A DNA stretch of 64,000 nt from CATQHD01 sp965243165 (GTDB taxonomy: Bacteria > Actinomycetota > Acidimicrobiia > Spongiisociales > Spongiisociaceae). Below, piece after piece: positions 31,367 through 40,988 of the stretch (position 1 is its first letter; each line of letters opens with the position of its first letter). The stretch spans positions 3,100,001 through 3,164,000 of the forward strand of contig OZ251535.1 in NCBI GenBank assembly GCA_965243165.1. Reading direction: 5' to 3'. A model generated the notes under the pieces. The model did not search any database. It was not told the origin of the DNA and saw only the letters and a list, made by a program, of their open reading frames with translations. Position numbers and translations under genes: made by a program.

Positions 31367-31614
31367 ACTTCGTGAAAACTCCCCCCCGCCTCCAAGAACA
31401 CCCAATCAGCAACGGGCCGCCAAGACCCGGAAACCGCCCCAAGCCCCCCGGTCGAGGAGAGCCTCGACCCCCTGCACCCGGCTGCGGACCCGAAGGCGGG
31501 CCAATGGCAAGGCCGGTTCGAGCCAAGCCAACCCCCTGCCGGCGGCGGGCCCCGATACACGGCCCCCGCGGCAGGCCCCTCACCACAACCCCAGACATTC
31601 GAGGAACCCCCCAA

Positions 31615-31660
31615 AGTTTTATTTCTACCATCAACCCGACAAAGGCTAAAACTAGTTTTA
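31615..31660. promoter_or_regulatory. Operator-like site 2
   Basis: Same arrangement as site 1: AGTTTTA at 31615, TAAAACT at 31647 and AGTTTTA at 31654, again 32 bases between the first two. Confidence 0.55.
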
Positions 31661-31930
31661 ACTTCGTGAAAACTCCCCCCCGCCTCCAAGAACACCCAAT
31701 CAGCAACGGGCCGCCAAGACCTGGAAACCGCCCCAAGCCCCCCGGGTCGAGGAGGGCCTCGACCCCCTGCACCCGGCTGCAGACCCGAAGGCGGGCCAAT
31801 GGGAGGGCCGGTTCGGGCCAAGGCCAGCTCCCGGGCCCAAAGACCAACTTCCCGCCGGCAGAGGCCCTCGATACACGGCCCCCGCGGCAGGCCCCTCACC
31901 ACAACCCCAGACATTCGAGGAACTCCCCAA

Positions 31931-31976
31931 AGTTTTATTCCTGCCTTCAACCCGACAAAGGCTAAAACTAGTTTTA
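31931..31976. promoter_or_regulatory. Operator-like site 3, 40 bp after the midA stop
   Basis: AGTTTTA at 31931, TAAAACT at 31963 and AGTTTTA at 31970. The flanks have diverged slightly from sites 1 and 2 while the heptamers are intact. Confidence 0.55.
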
Positions 31977-32015
31977 TGTTCTCGAAAACTCCCCCGCCTC
32001 CAAGGACACCCCCGG

Positions 32016-33068
32016 TCAACGGCGGACGGCCAAGACCTGGAAACCGCCCAGACCTCCGGAGTCGAGGAGAGCCTCGATCCCCTGCACCCGGCTGCGGACC
32101 CGGAGGCGGGCCATGGGGGGGCCGGTTCGGGCCAGTTCCAGTTCCCGCCGGCGGAGGGCCTCTAGGCGGCCGGCCAGGCCCATCTCGGTGAAGAAGCGGC
32201 GCTGGGTGGTCAGGCGGCAGTCCAAGCCGCGCCTCTCGGCGGTGCCTCGGAGAGCCGTGAAGTTCACGTCGGAGGTGATGTCTACGAGGCCGGGCGCGTC
32301 CAAGGGGTGGGGGCCCGGGCGGTGGGAACGGTAGGTGCGCAGGGTTCCTTCGCCGCGGCGGGGGAGCAGGTCCTCGGCGGCGCCGCCGTAGTCGATGATC
32401 AGGATCGAACCGGCCTCCAGCAGGTCGATCATCCGGTCCAACCAAGCGGCGGCGGCCAGCTGGCATTCGACCACCCCGCCTTCGGGGGCGCCGCCGGCGT
32501 ATCGGTCCAGCCAGGCTTTGACCTCCGGGCGCACCGGCGCTTCCACCAGCGCCAGCCCCCCTCCTTCCGCGCCCACCCACAGTTCGGTCCATCCGCCGCC
32601 CCGCCTCACCGCCGCCGCCGCCGGCAGGTTGTCGATCAGCTCGTTGGCGGTCACCACCCCCCGAAAAGGCTCCGCCGGCCCCTCCCGGCCGGCCAACTCG
32701 ACCCGGGGAAGGCGGGAAGCCGCCGCTTCCAAGGCGGCGGGCGAGGCCTCCACCGCCATGGCCCTGGGCGTAAACGGCAGCGCTTCCAGCAGGGGCGCCA
32801 ACAGGGAACCGGAACCGGCGCCCGCGTCCACCACCGAGAAATCGTCCGGGCGGCCCAGGCGGCGGTGTTCTTCTTCGGCCCAGCGCGCCAGGGCGGCGCC
32901 GAACTCCGGGCTGACCTCGGGGCTGGTGAGGAAGTCGCCCCCCTCGCGGGAACGGAGCGGGCCGGCCGCGTAGTAACCGCCCCGGGGGTCGTAGAGGGCC
33001 ATTTCCATGAACCGCTCGAACGGGATCGGGCCCGTCCGGGCGATCTCGGCGGCGATCCGCTCCTTCAA
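32016..33068 (-). CDS. SAM-dependent methyltransferase, MidA/NDUFAF7 family
   Basis: The 350-aa protein has the family N-terminus IARTGPIPFERFMEMALYDP followed by GGYYAAGPLRSREGGDFLTS, the SAM-binding motif VVDAGAGSGSLLAPLLEALP, and NELIDNLPAAA in place of the typical NEvlDaLP. In eukaryotes the relative NDUFAF7 methylates an arginine of the complex I 49-kDa subunit. A complex I operon is present in this window, but the bacterial role is not established. It lies 46 bases after the phosphorylase gene on the same strand. Its last ~45 codons are the source of the tandem duplicates downstream, and the third repeat unit merges with its 3' end. Confidence 0.85.
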   Translation of the reverse strand: MKERIAAEIARTGPIPFERFMEMALYDPRGGYYAAGPLRSREGGDFLTSPEVSPEFGAALARWAEEEHRRLGRPDDFSVVDAGAGSGSLLAPLLEALPFTPRAMAVEASPAALEAAASRLPRVELAGREGPAEPFRGVVTANELIDNLPAAAAVRRGGGWTELWVGAEGGGLALVEAPVRPEVKAWLDRYAGGAPEGGVVECQLAAAAWLDRMIDLLEAGSILIIDYGGAAEDLLPRRGEGTLRTYRSHRPGPHPLDAPGLVDITSDVNFTALRGTAERRGLDCRLTTQRRFFTEMGLAGRLEALRRRELELARTGPPMARLRVRSRVQGIEALLDSGGLGGFQVLAVRR

Positions 33069-33114
33069 CTGCCCCCGCCCCTCTCCGGCCCGCCGCCGCC
33101 GGGGGCCCCGATCG

Positions 33115-33939
33115 TCAAAGCCTCGGCAACAGGGCGTCCATGAAAGCCTGGAACCGCCCGGCGGCCCGCCCGGCCGCCTCCAACACCTCCTCGGCGGTGA
33201 TCTTCTGCCCGGCCAGCCCCGCCGCTCGGTTGGTGCATAAGGAAACGGCCAGCACGTCGGCCCCCATGTGGCGGGCGGCGGTCGCCTCGGGGACGGTGGA
33301 CATCCCCACCAGGTCGGCCCCCAGCGCCATAGCCATCCTGATCTCGGCCGGAGTCTCGAACATGGGGCCGTGCCACCACAGGTAGACGCCTTCCTTCAGG
33401 TCAACGCCCGCCTCCGCCGCCGCCGCATGGGCCTCCGCCCTCAGCGCCGGGGTGTAGACATCGGTCATGTCGGGAAACCGAGGGCCGAGCCGCTCGTCGT
33501 TGACGCCCCGCAGCGGGCTCACCCCCGCCATGTTGATGTGATCGGTGATCAGCGCCAAGCCGCCCGGCTCTATCCCCTCGCCGCACCCCCCGGCGGCGTT
33601 GGTGAGCACCACCGCCCTGCAGCCGGCCAGCACCGCCGCCCGCACCGGAAAGGTGATCACGTCCGCCGGATGCCCCTCGTAGGCATGCACCCGGCCGGAC
33701 AGCAGCAGCACCCTGTTGCCGCCCGCCCGCACCGAATAGGCGGTCCCCGAATGGCCCGCCGCCTGCGGGATCGGAAACCCCGGCAGGTCCGTGTAGGGCG
33801 CCGCCGCCGCATCCTCGAAGGCGTCGGGATAACCGCCCAGACCCGACCCCAGCACCACCGCCGCATCGTGCCGGGCCCCCCCGGCGAGCCGGCCCAAAGC
33901 CTCGGCCGCCTCGGTCAACCGTTCATAGAGACCTGCCAT
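33115..33939 (-). CDS. Purine nucleoside phosphorylase, trimeric type
   Basis: The enzyme splits purine (deoxy)ribonucleosides with phosphate to the base and pentose-1-phosphate in salvage (274 aa). Motifs are VVLGSGLGGY, the phosphate-site GHSGT, GRVHAYEGH, VLTNAAGGCGEGI, and the base-binding region MFETPAEIRM with GMSTVPEATAARHMG. These match the PNP/MTAP family, PunA-like. ATG 33939 has GAGGAGG about ten bases upstream, whereas the longer frame to 34008 lacks support. It is the first gene of a pair with the methyltransferase. A family A repeat begins about 140 bases upstream. Confidence 0.92.
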   Translation of the reverse strand: MAGLYERLTEAAEALGRLAGGARHDAAVVLGSGLGGYPDAFEDAAAAPYTDLPGFPIPQAAGHSGTAYSVRAGGNRVLLLSGRVHAYEGHPADVITFPVRAAVLAGCRAVVLTNAAGGCGEGIEPGGLALITDHINMAGVSPLRGVNDERLGPRFPDMTDVYTPALRAEAHAAAAEAGVDLKEGVYLWWHGPMFETPAEIRMAMALGADLVGMSTVPEATAARHMGADVLAVSLCTNRAAGLAGQKITAEEVLEAAGRAAGRFQAFMDALLPRL

Positions 33940-34079
33940 CAGGCGCACCTCCTCACTGTCCGCCGCCGAGTGCTGACCGTACCGCGCCCGGCGGCCTGCC
34001 GGAATCACCCCCTCGATGGGCAGCTCCGAGGTTTACCCCCGGCAAGCACTCCCGTGAAAATCATGGCTCGAAGTTCGTT

Positions 34080-34604
34080 CGATTCCACCCCAATGCCTCG
34101 AGTCCGCGAAAATCGGCCCTCTCCGCCAGCAACGCCGGGCCCATCCCCCGCCGCCGCCTCCTTGAACGAAAATCCGCCGGGCCGCACGAGGCCGCCTCCG
34201 GCCCGAGTGGCCGGGCAGAACGGGATCCGTCTCTGACCGCCGCCCTCTCCGGAAGCTCGCGGCGGTGTTTGTACTTCAGCCCAATAGGTATACCAAATTT
34301 TCGGGCTTCCGTCTAGGGGTATGTTCAGAAACCTTTCGCGAACTCGCCGCTTCGATCCTCCGGCCTCACCCCGGGCGCCCAGATCCGGGGTGGGTCAGGC
34401 TCGGAAGCGGTGTTCATGACAGCTTCTCCGCACCCCCGTCCATCGGCTCAGCTCAGTTGAATCGAATTGTTCGAACATGCCCGCCTCGTTGGAGGACGAA
34501 GGCGACCGGGCGCCTCGGCCTTTGCGGGCCGGGCTTGCCGGAGAAGAGCCTGCGTATGAGGCTCGAACAGGACGAGCACAACCTCCGATCCCTTCGGAAC
34601 TACT
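34080..34604 (-). repeat. Interspersed repeat family A, copy 3 (left arm of an inverted pair)
   Basis: The gap 34009-34599 has no gene I support. About 525 bases match the reverse complement of 36836-37375 along their length, by eye around 80 percent identical. The core AATAGGTATACCAAATTTTC is near 34284. Arms ACCGCCGC/GCGGCGGT form a stem next to it. Its outer end touches the stop codon of the LysR gene. Confidence 0.85.
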
Positions 34605-35532
34605 CATCTCGACCCCCGCCGTCTTCTGATTCCCTCTGGACGAGGCGGATGAGCCGCCGGGCGCGGGGGTCGAGGCCGTCGTCCGCGCGCCACACCGCCT
34701 CGACGGGGCGGAGGGCCGCCAAGGGGCCTTCTTCCAGGACGGGGCCGCCGCCGGCTTCGGCCACCTGTCTGGGGAGCACCGTCCGGGCGTAACCCAGCGC
34801 CGCCATCTGGCGCAACACGGTGGGGTTGGCGGATTCCAGGGCGGCCCGGGGTTGAATGCCCAACCGGACCAGACCCTGGTCGACCATTCGGCGGGTGCGG
34901 GACCCGGCGGGAAAGAGCGCCCAGCCTTCGGGGGCGGCCGCCCCGGCCCGCCCGGCAGCGCCGCCCTCTTCCTCCAGCGGCGGGAAACCGGGGGGCGAAT
35001 AGATGTGCATGGGCTCGGCGGCGACCGGCGCCGAGTCGAAGCCCTCCCCCGCCGGCCCCACCGTGAAGGCCAGATCCAGCCGGTATTCGTCCAGCATCGA
35101 GAGCAGGGAGGCGGAGTCGTCCACCACCAGACTGAGTTCTATCTCGGAATGCTCCTCCCGCAGGCGGGACAGGCCGGCGGGGATCGTGTAGAGGCAGGCG
35201 GTGTCGATCATGCCCACCCGGAGCAGGCCGGCCTCCCCCCTCTCCCATCTGTCCAGCCACAGGAGCAGGTCGGCGGTCTGGCCGATCACCCGGTCGGCGT
35301 AGCGGGCCGCCCGGCGGCCGCCCTCGGTGAGCGCCCGGCGGCGGCCCTCCTTGCGGAACAGAGGGGCGCCCAGCCGCTTGGACAGTTCGGCCAGGGACTG
35401 GGAGAGGGCGGGCTGGCTGATCCGCATCTCCAAGGCGGCGTCGGTGAACGAGCCGCACCGCTCGACTTCCTGCAGGCAGCGCAGGCTCCTGAAGTTGATG
35501 GGCGGGATTCCCGCCTCCGTATCCCTTTCCAT
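34600..35532 (-). CDS. LysR-family transcriptional regulator, divergent from ino1
   Basis: The 310-aa protein has the LysR N-terminal winged helix: NFRSLRCLQEVERCGSFTDA, ALEMRISQPALSQSLAELSK and RLGAPLFRKEGRRRALTEGG. It is followed by a linker helix and a LysR substrate-binding domain (LLRVGMIDTACLYTIPAGLS; YRLDLAFTVGP). ATG 35532 has GGGAGG upstream. The gene is transcribed away from inositol-phosphate synthase with 156 bases between, the classic LysR arrangement, so ino1 is the likely target. In corynebacteria the known ino1 regulator is a LacI-type protein (IpsA), so this would be a different solution. Gene and target are enclosed by inverted family A repeats. Confidence 0.88.
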   Translation of the reverse strand: MERDTEAGIPPINFRSLRCLQEVERCGSFTDAALEMRISQPALSQSLAELSKRLGAPLFRKEGRRRALTEGGRRAARYADRVIGQTADLLLWLDRWERGEAGLLRVGMIDTACLYTIPAGLSRLREEHSEIELSLVVDDSASLLSMLDEYRLDLAFTVGPAGEGFDSAPVAAEPMHIYSPPGFPPLEEEGGAAGRAGAAAPEGWALFPAGSRTRRMVDQGLVRLGIQPRAALESANPTVLRQMAALGYARTVLPRQVAEAGGGPVLEEGPLAALRPVEAVWRADDGLDPRARRLIRLVQRESEDGGGRDE

Positions 35533-35603
35533 CTTTACATGCCTCCCTCCCCAACCGGCCCCGCCGCGGCGCGGACGCCAAGGGGCATATTCATAAGAGT
35601 TTC

Positions 35604-35618
35604 CTATATACAGTATAG
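35604..35618. promoter_or_regulatory. Palindromic T-N11-A-type site in the lysR-ino1 gap
   Basis: CTATATACAGTATAG has arms CTATA and TATAG around five bases and contains a T-N11-A pattern typical of LysR boxes. It sits in an AT-rich stretch between the divergent starts at 35532 and 35689. The regulator match is inferred from position. Confidence 0.45.
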
Positions 35619-35688
35619 AACTATCTATTAGACTGATGAAATGAGACCGGCCAAACTGCGGGGCAGTTCTATCCGAGGAGGATGCACC

Positions 35689-36756
<1,068 letters not shown>

Positions 36757-36786
36757 CCGCCGGCGCGCCGCCGCCCATCCTCGGCC

Positions 36787-36824
36787 CGGCCCGGCCCCCC
36801 GGTTTTGGAAGGGAGGCCGGGCCG
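36787..36824 (+). terminator. GC-rich hairpin terminator after ino1
   Basis: CGGCCCGGCC (36787-36796) pairs perfectly with GGCCGGGCCG (36815-36824) across an 18-base loop, 30 bases after the ino1 stop, followed by TTGGGGTTCT. Confidence 0.6.
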
Positions 36825-36835
36825 TTGGGGTTCTA

Positions 36836-37375
36836 AATGCAGTTCCAAGGGGATCGGGGGTCGCGCCCATCCCTGCTCGAGCCGCATGAGCAGGCTCTTC
36901 TCCGGCAATCCCCGGCCCGCGCAAAGGCCGGGCGCCCCGGCTTTCGCCCCCCGCCTCCGACGAGACCGGCGTATCGAACAATTCGATTCACCCGAGCCGA
37001 GCGGCCGACGAGGCGGGCGGCGGGAGGCCGTCATGAACACCGCTTCCGAGCCCGACCCCCCAGATCTGGGCGATCCCGGGCGAAGCCGGAGGAGCAAAGC
37101 GTCGAGTCCGCGAAATGTTCTCCAACACACCCCTATACGGAAGCCCGAAAATTTGGTATACCTATAGGGCTGAAACACAAACACCGCCGCGAGCTTCCGG
37201 AGAGGGCGGCGGTCAGAACGGATCCCCGTTCGTTCCGGCCCCTTCGGGCCGGAGGCGGCCTCGTGCGGCCCGGCGGATTTTCGTCCAAGGAGGTGGCGGC
37301 GGGGGAAGGGCCCGGCGTTGCCGGGAGCGGGGGGCGATTTTCGCGGACTCGAGGTGTTTGGTTGGGATTGGACTT
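36836..37375 (+). repeat. Interspersed repeat family A, copy 4 (right arm of an inverted pair)
   Basis: The gap 36757-37462 has no gene I support beyond the hairpin after ino1. About 540 bases match copy 3 in reverse complement, including AACAATTCGATTCA, CATGAACACCGCTTCCGAGC, GCCCGAAAATTTGGTATACC and GCGGATTTTCGT. The conserved stem (ACCGCCGC/GCGGCGGT) is intact although the loop differs. Confidence 0.85.
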
Positions 37376-37462
37376 CGAGGGCACTGGTTGCCCGGGGTTC
37401 CCGTCAAGGTGACCTTGGAGCCTCCTATCGCGGCGCGCCTCCTTCCTGAAGCCGGCGCCCTC

Positions 37463-38020
37463 TCAGGCGCCGCCATACGGGCGTCGCGTACTGCGGGGTT
37501 CGTTCAGGCGGACTCGTTTTGTTTCGATCTGGGCCCGCAGCAGTTCAACCGAAGGCCGGTCCTTCGGACGGTCGGCCGCGGCCTTGGACCGCATGATGTC
37601 GTCGATGTCGGCGCACCATATCTCGACCTGTGCGCCGTCCGCGTCGATGACGATCTTGTGGGCGGAGCGGATCAGGTTTTCGTAGCCGCCCATCGCTCTG
37701 GGTTCGAAGACAAGGTCGAATCTACCGTACTCGCAGGTCAGGTTTTGGATTACAACCCTTTTTAGATAGTCGGCGTTGTGATCGAAGACGAATGCTTCAC
37801 CGTCGACCAGCAGGCGGGCTTGGAGGTCGTTCAGTGCGGCGGAAAGACGTTCGAGGTTCTCGAGTTCCATCTCAGGTGTGATGTCGATGTCTTCGGTTTC
37901 GTAGCCGAGGTCATAGTCCTGAGCCTGTGCGGCCCAGCCGCCTATCACCACGAACTTCACCCGGCGCCTCGCCAGAACGCATGCTATGCGGCCTAGGCGC
38001 CTCATGTTTCCTTCGGTCAT
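37463..38020 (-). CDS. Nucleotidyltransferase, AbiEii/MNT-like (possible toxin)
   Basis: The 185-aa protein has a minimal nucleotidyltransferase core. FVVIGGWAAQAQDYDLGYET with the acidic pair in EDIDITPEM matches the G-G-x-A ... D-x-D pattern, and IVIDADGAQVEIWCADIDDI carries later acidic residues. It fits the DUF6036/AbiEii-like group that includes toxins of toxin-antitoxin pairs. ATG 38020 is the first ATG; an in-frame TTG lies at 38026. The start lies about 20 bases after the stop of an HTH gene on the same strand, consistent with an HTH-nucleotidyltransferase module. Its target and activity are not visible. Confidence 0.7.
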   Translation of the reverse strand: MTEGNMRRLGRIACVLARRRVKFVVIGGWAAQAQDYDLGYETEDIDITPEMELENLERLSAALNDLQARLLVDGEAFVFDHNADYLKRVVIQNLTCEYGRFDLVFEPRAMGGYENLIRSAHKIVIDADGAQVEIWCADIDDIMRSKAAADRPKDRPSVELLRAQIETKRVRLNEPRSTRRPYGGA

Positions 38021-38041
38021 AACCAACTAATTTGCTGCGGT

Positions 38042-38776
38042 CTAAGAAATCCGCGCCGAGGACGAGAACACTTTTTTGTTGTAACGGAGCGTCCGTTCGA
38101 GGCTTACGGGATCATCCAAGGCGAATTGGTGGAGCCTGTCGTCGTGGTCTTCGTACACCTCGAGGCGGACATACAATTCAACGCCGACGGCGGAGAGTAT
38201 CCGTTCCACCTCTCCCATAGCGGGGCGGCAGCCGCCTGATTCGATTCCGTCCAGGCGGGTTTCGCTGATGCCTGCCGCGGCGGCCATCTCTGCCTCTGTC
38301 ATTTTCAGACGGGAACGTTCCGGACCTATCAGAAGCGCCGCCCATCCGCCTTCATGCCGGCGGCCGGGCCCGGCGCCGAACAGGTGCGGAGGGGCCGGGG
38401 GGCCGCCGTCCCATTCGATCTGATGGGTCGGCATCGGCAATCCGCCGCGTCCGAACTGCGCTCTGAACTCACGGCAACGGGCTATTTCTCCCGCTACGCG
38501 GGACACCTCGCCGGGGTCTACCCGCAGGTAGGCGGGGTTGGGTGCGGATCTGCCGCCGCAGCGCAGCTCCAGCCCGACGGAGCTGACCAGCCTCCCGACC
38601 GTATCGATCACCGGGTCGCGCCCGCCGGATTCTATTTGTTTCACCAAATCGACGCTGCAGCCCGCCGCTTCGGCCATTTCCTCGGCGGTGATGTCCAAGG
38701 CGGCCCGGGCGGTGAGCAACACCGCCGCGGAGGCGGGCAGCCGGGTTCCGGGTGGACGATGGGCGCAGGTCGGCAT
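38042..38776 (-). CDS. Protein with two XRE-like helix-turn-helix domains (possible antitoxin)
   Basis: The 244-aa protein contains two related XRE-type HTH domains. The first, near residues 20-75, reads AVLLTARAALDITAEEMAEA with AGCSVDLVKQIESGGRDPVI. The second, near residues 135-195, reads SRLKMTEAEMAAAAGISETR with LDGIESGGCRPAMGEVERIL. Both end with a VGLEL/VGVELYV strand. An internal duplication is the simplest reading. The most likely start is ATG 38776 (MPTCAHRPP); the frame extends upstream but lacks homology. The nucleotidyltransferase gene follows after about 20 bases, so the pair may form an autoregulated toxin-antitoxin operon. Confidence 0.7.
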   Translation of the reverse strand: MPTCAHRPPGTRLPASAAVLLTARAALDITAEEMAEAAGCSVDLVKQIESGGRDPVIDTVGRLVSSVGLELRCGGRSAPNPAYLRVDPGEVSRVAGEIARCREFRAQFGRGGLPMPTHQIEWDGGPPAPPHLFGAGPGRRHEGGWAALLIGPERSRLKMTEAEMAAAAGISETRLDGIESGGCRPAMGEVERILSAVGVELYVRLEVYEDHDDRLHQFALDDPVSLERTLRYNKKVFSSSARIS

Positions 38777-38836
38777 CGATTCGATTCTACCCGCGGCGGG
38801 GTCCTGCGGCGGCCCGCAGCAGCGGCCGAAGCACAC

Positions 38837-40099
38837 CTAGCCGGCGCCGTAGACCCGGGGCCACGGCCGGCCGGCGGCGGTCTGGCCGGCCCAGGCCGAG
38901 ACGATCCTGATGATCACCCGGGTGGCCCGGTGCATGTCCTCCGCGTCCACCCATTCGCCGGGGCCGTAGAAATTTCCGGCGAGGGCGCCGAACCCGACCG
39001 ACGGCGCGTTCAGGCAACGAATCGGGAAACGAATGTCCGATGCGACATGGGCGGGGTACAGGCCGGGGGCGGCGCCGGTCTCGGCTTCGACGGCCCGGGC
39101 GGCGGCGGCCGCCAAGGGATGATCGGAGGGCGTCTCGGCGGGGTTGGCCCGCACCCCGAACAGCCGGGTGGAAGAGGCGCCCGCCCTCGAAGCGGCGCTG
39201 CCCAGGCTTCTGTACACCTCGGCGGCCGTCCCCCGGCGGAACCACACGGCGCCCTCCGCCGCCGCCCGCTCCGGCAGCACGACCGGGTTGACGCCGGCCG
39301 ACGCCCGGTTCACCGAGCACAGCAGATCGTTCTGGCCGGCCCACCCGTCCACGGCGTCCAGCACCGCCCGCAGGCGGGTGAAGGCGTTGACCCCCCGGCG
39401 GGGATCCTCCGAGTTGGGGGTGCGTATCTCCGCCGGTTCGGGCCGCCGGCCCAGCGTCTCGATCCGGAAGTTGAAGAAGCCGCGGGAGGCGGTCTTCAAG
39501 TGGGCCATCCCCAGGCCGGTCTCGGCCGGATGGCAGTAGACGGACGCTTCCACTTCCCCCACCCTCTCCATGACGGGCAGGGTCCCCAATCCTCCCCCCA
39601 GCTTCCCGTGCACCAGCCCGATCGCCAGCCTCACGCCGTCCAGCCGGGGGAGCAGCGCCCGGGCGGCGGTCAGCACCGACGCCGCCCCCGCCTTGTCGTC
39701 GGCGGTTCCTACTCCGTAGATCCGCCCTCCGATCCGGGCCGCCCGGTAGGGGTCTGTTTCCCAGTCCCCTAGAGGGTCGGGCCGCTCGGTGTCGATATGG
39801 GCGAACAGGAAGATGCCCGGCCCCTCCCCCGCCGACCCCAGCACGCTCACCATCCGTTCCGGCTCGGCGGCGGCCGGACAGGGCGGACACCACTCGGGAT
39901 GACTTGCCAACCCGTCCACCCGAGGGGTGACCAGCTCCACCTCCATTCCCAGCTTCTCGAGCTCTTCGGCGCAAAGTTCGTGGATGTCCGAAGCCTCGCC
40001 GCGGACGCTGCGCCGGGACACCAAGGACGCCAGCAGCTCCGCCTCGCAGCCCCGCAATTGGTCGGCCGCCTCCAGGGCGGCGGCCAGGTCGACCGGCAT
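38837..40099 (-). CDS. M20-family peptidase/deacylase-like protein with altered active site
   Basis: The 420-aa protein has the M20 fold: metal motif IFLFAHIDTERPDPLGDWET, bridging-Asp region GVGTADDKAGAASVL, a lid domain and the C-terminal half with HVASDIRFPIRCLNAPSVG. The expected catalytic Glu-Glu pair (family pattern DEExGG) reads GLVHGKLGGGLGT here. The terminal His ligand is also absent at GNFYGPGEWVDAEDM, where E follows directly. Catalysis by the standard mechanism is therefore doubtful. ATG 40099 has AGGAGGG about six bases upstream. It ends 60 bases from the HTH gene on the same strand; no pathway context helps. Confidence 0.75.
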   Translation of the reverse strand: MPVDLAAALEAADQLRGCEAELLASLVSRRSVRGEASDIHELCAEELEKLGMEVELVTPRVDGLASHPEWCPPCPAAAEPERMVSVLGSAGEGPGIFLFAHIDTERPDPLGDWETDPYRAARIGGRIYGVGTADDKAGAASVLTAARALLPRLDGVRLAIGLVHGKLGGGLGTLPVMERVGEVEASVYCHPAETGLGMAHLKTASRGFFNFRIETLGRRPEPAEIRTPNSEDPRRGVNAFTRLRAVLDAVDGWAGQNDLLCSVNRASAGVNPVVLPERAAAEGAVWFRRGTAAEVYRSLGSAASRAGASSTRLFGVRANPAETPSDHPLAAAAARAVEAETGAAPGLYPAHVASDIRFPIRCLNAPSVGFGALAGNFYGPGEWVDAEDMHRATRVIIRIVSAWAGQTAAGRPWPRVYGAG

Positions 40100-40211
40100 G
40101 CAGCCCTCCTGCCTCGCGTAACGGCCGTCTGTGAAATCCCGCCGCCGAGGGTAACGCCCGAAGGCGCGGCCGCCCGGCGGACCTGAACACCCTGGACGGC
40201 GCCTGTCCGCG

Positions 40212-40672
40212 CGTCTCTGAGATGGATAACCGGGGTCGGCGGATCCCGTCTTCTGTCCGGCTGCCGATTTGTGTCACACACCCCTGATACCTTGGGGCGG
40301 TACATAAACCGCAGCCGATCCGGATGCTGCGGTCATACAGAGGCCGCCCCGCCCAGGGCCGAGGCTCCAAGGGCGGGGCGGCCGACCTGGCTGTGCCGAG
40401 GCGGATCGGGCGCAGAGGGCCCAAACACGCCCTCTGCGGTCGAAAACGGTGGTTCGGAGGCGGCGGGGGCGGGGCCCGGCGAAGCCGGGGCGGGGGGCGG
40501 AGAGCGCGAAAAACGAAGGCGCTGCTTGGGCTTGGTTTCAGGTTCAGAAGACGAGCCGATGGAGCAGGGGAACAGAGATTGTTGCTGGTCATCGGGTTGT
40601 CTGCCAGGGGTTTCGCCGTGAGACCAACACATCTGAACAACACGGTCGGCCCCATCCGCTCGTCCTCCTAAA
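40212..40672 (+). repeat. Interspersed repeat family B, copy 1, with three conserved stem-loops
   Basis: The gap 40100-40988 has no gene I support. About 460 bases match 42254-42719 in direct orientation. Three stems are conserved in both copies: ACCGCAGC/GCTGCGGT, GGCCGCCCCGCCC with GGGCGGGGCGGCC, and CGCAGAGGGC/GCCCTCTGCG. The first shared stretch is GTGTCACACACCCCTGATAC. The tail, with CTGCCAGGGGTTTCGCC, also occurs alone elsewhere. Confidence 0.8.
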
Positions 40673-40777
40673 TATCCCCGATTGTTCATGTCCCCGCAAC
40701 CTGTACATCCCATGCCTTGAGGCAGCGGCGTTCACCCGGTGGTGAACTTCACGTTCTGATCAGACAGTGTTGTCTCG

Positions 40778-40853
40778 CCGTTATTGCCCCAGGTCAGAAG
40801 GGGTGTGGGCGCTTATTTCATCTGCCCGCCCCCGCTCTCGTGAATTATCGGGG
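40778..40853 (+). repeat. Repeat family C, copy 2
   Basis: About 75 bases close to 21818-21893, in the same orientation, including CAGGTCAGAAGGGGTGTGG and GCCCCCGCTCTCGTGAATTA. It precedes the coiled-coil gene by about 135 bases. Confidence 0.55.
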
Positions 40854-40988
40854 GTATCCTCATAATGCTAAAAAAATCCTTAGATCCGGCGGCGGAAGCG
40901 GGCTGGATCCGGTATACTGGACGGCAGTCGTTCAGGGCGGCGGCGCCGGCCGCCCCTCAAGCCGGACGGGCAGCCGGGGAGGAGCCTC

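Larger units (their letters stand above)
31312..32150. repeat. Three tandem repeats of about 300-315 bp, derived from the 3' end of the midA gene
   Basis: The gap 31263-32015 has no gene I support. Units start at about 31312, 31606 and 31922. Each contains AAAGTTTTATTTCTACCATC (or a close variant), AAAACTAGTTTTA, CTCCAAGAACACCC, ACCCGGCTGC and GGCGGGCCAATGG. The third unit runs into the 3' coding end of the downstream methyltransferase gene (about 32016-32150), where the corresponding bases encode its C-terminus. The first two units are therefore non-coding duplicates of that gene end plus its downstream region. The first two units are more alike than either is to the third. Confidence 0.8.

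Noticed and set aside
31312..32150. CRISPR array
   Set aside because: Units are ~300 bp with no short spacers and are related to a gene end; the 54-bp repeats at 41106 are contiguous and coding.
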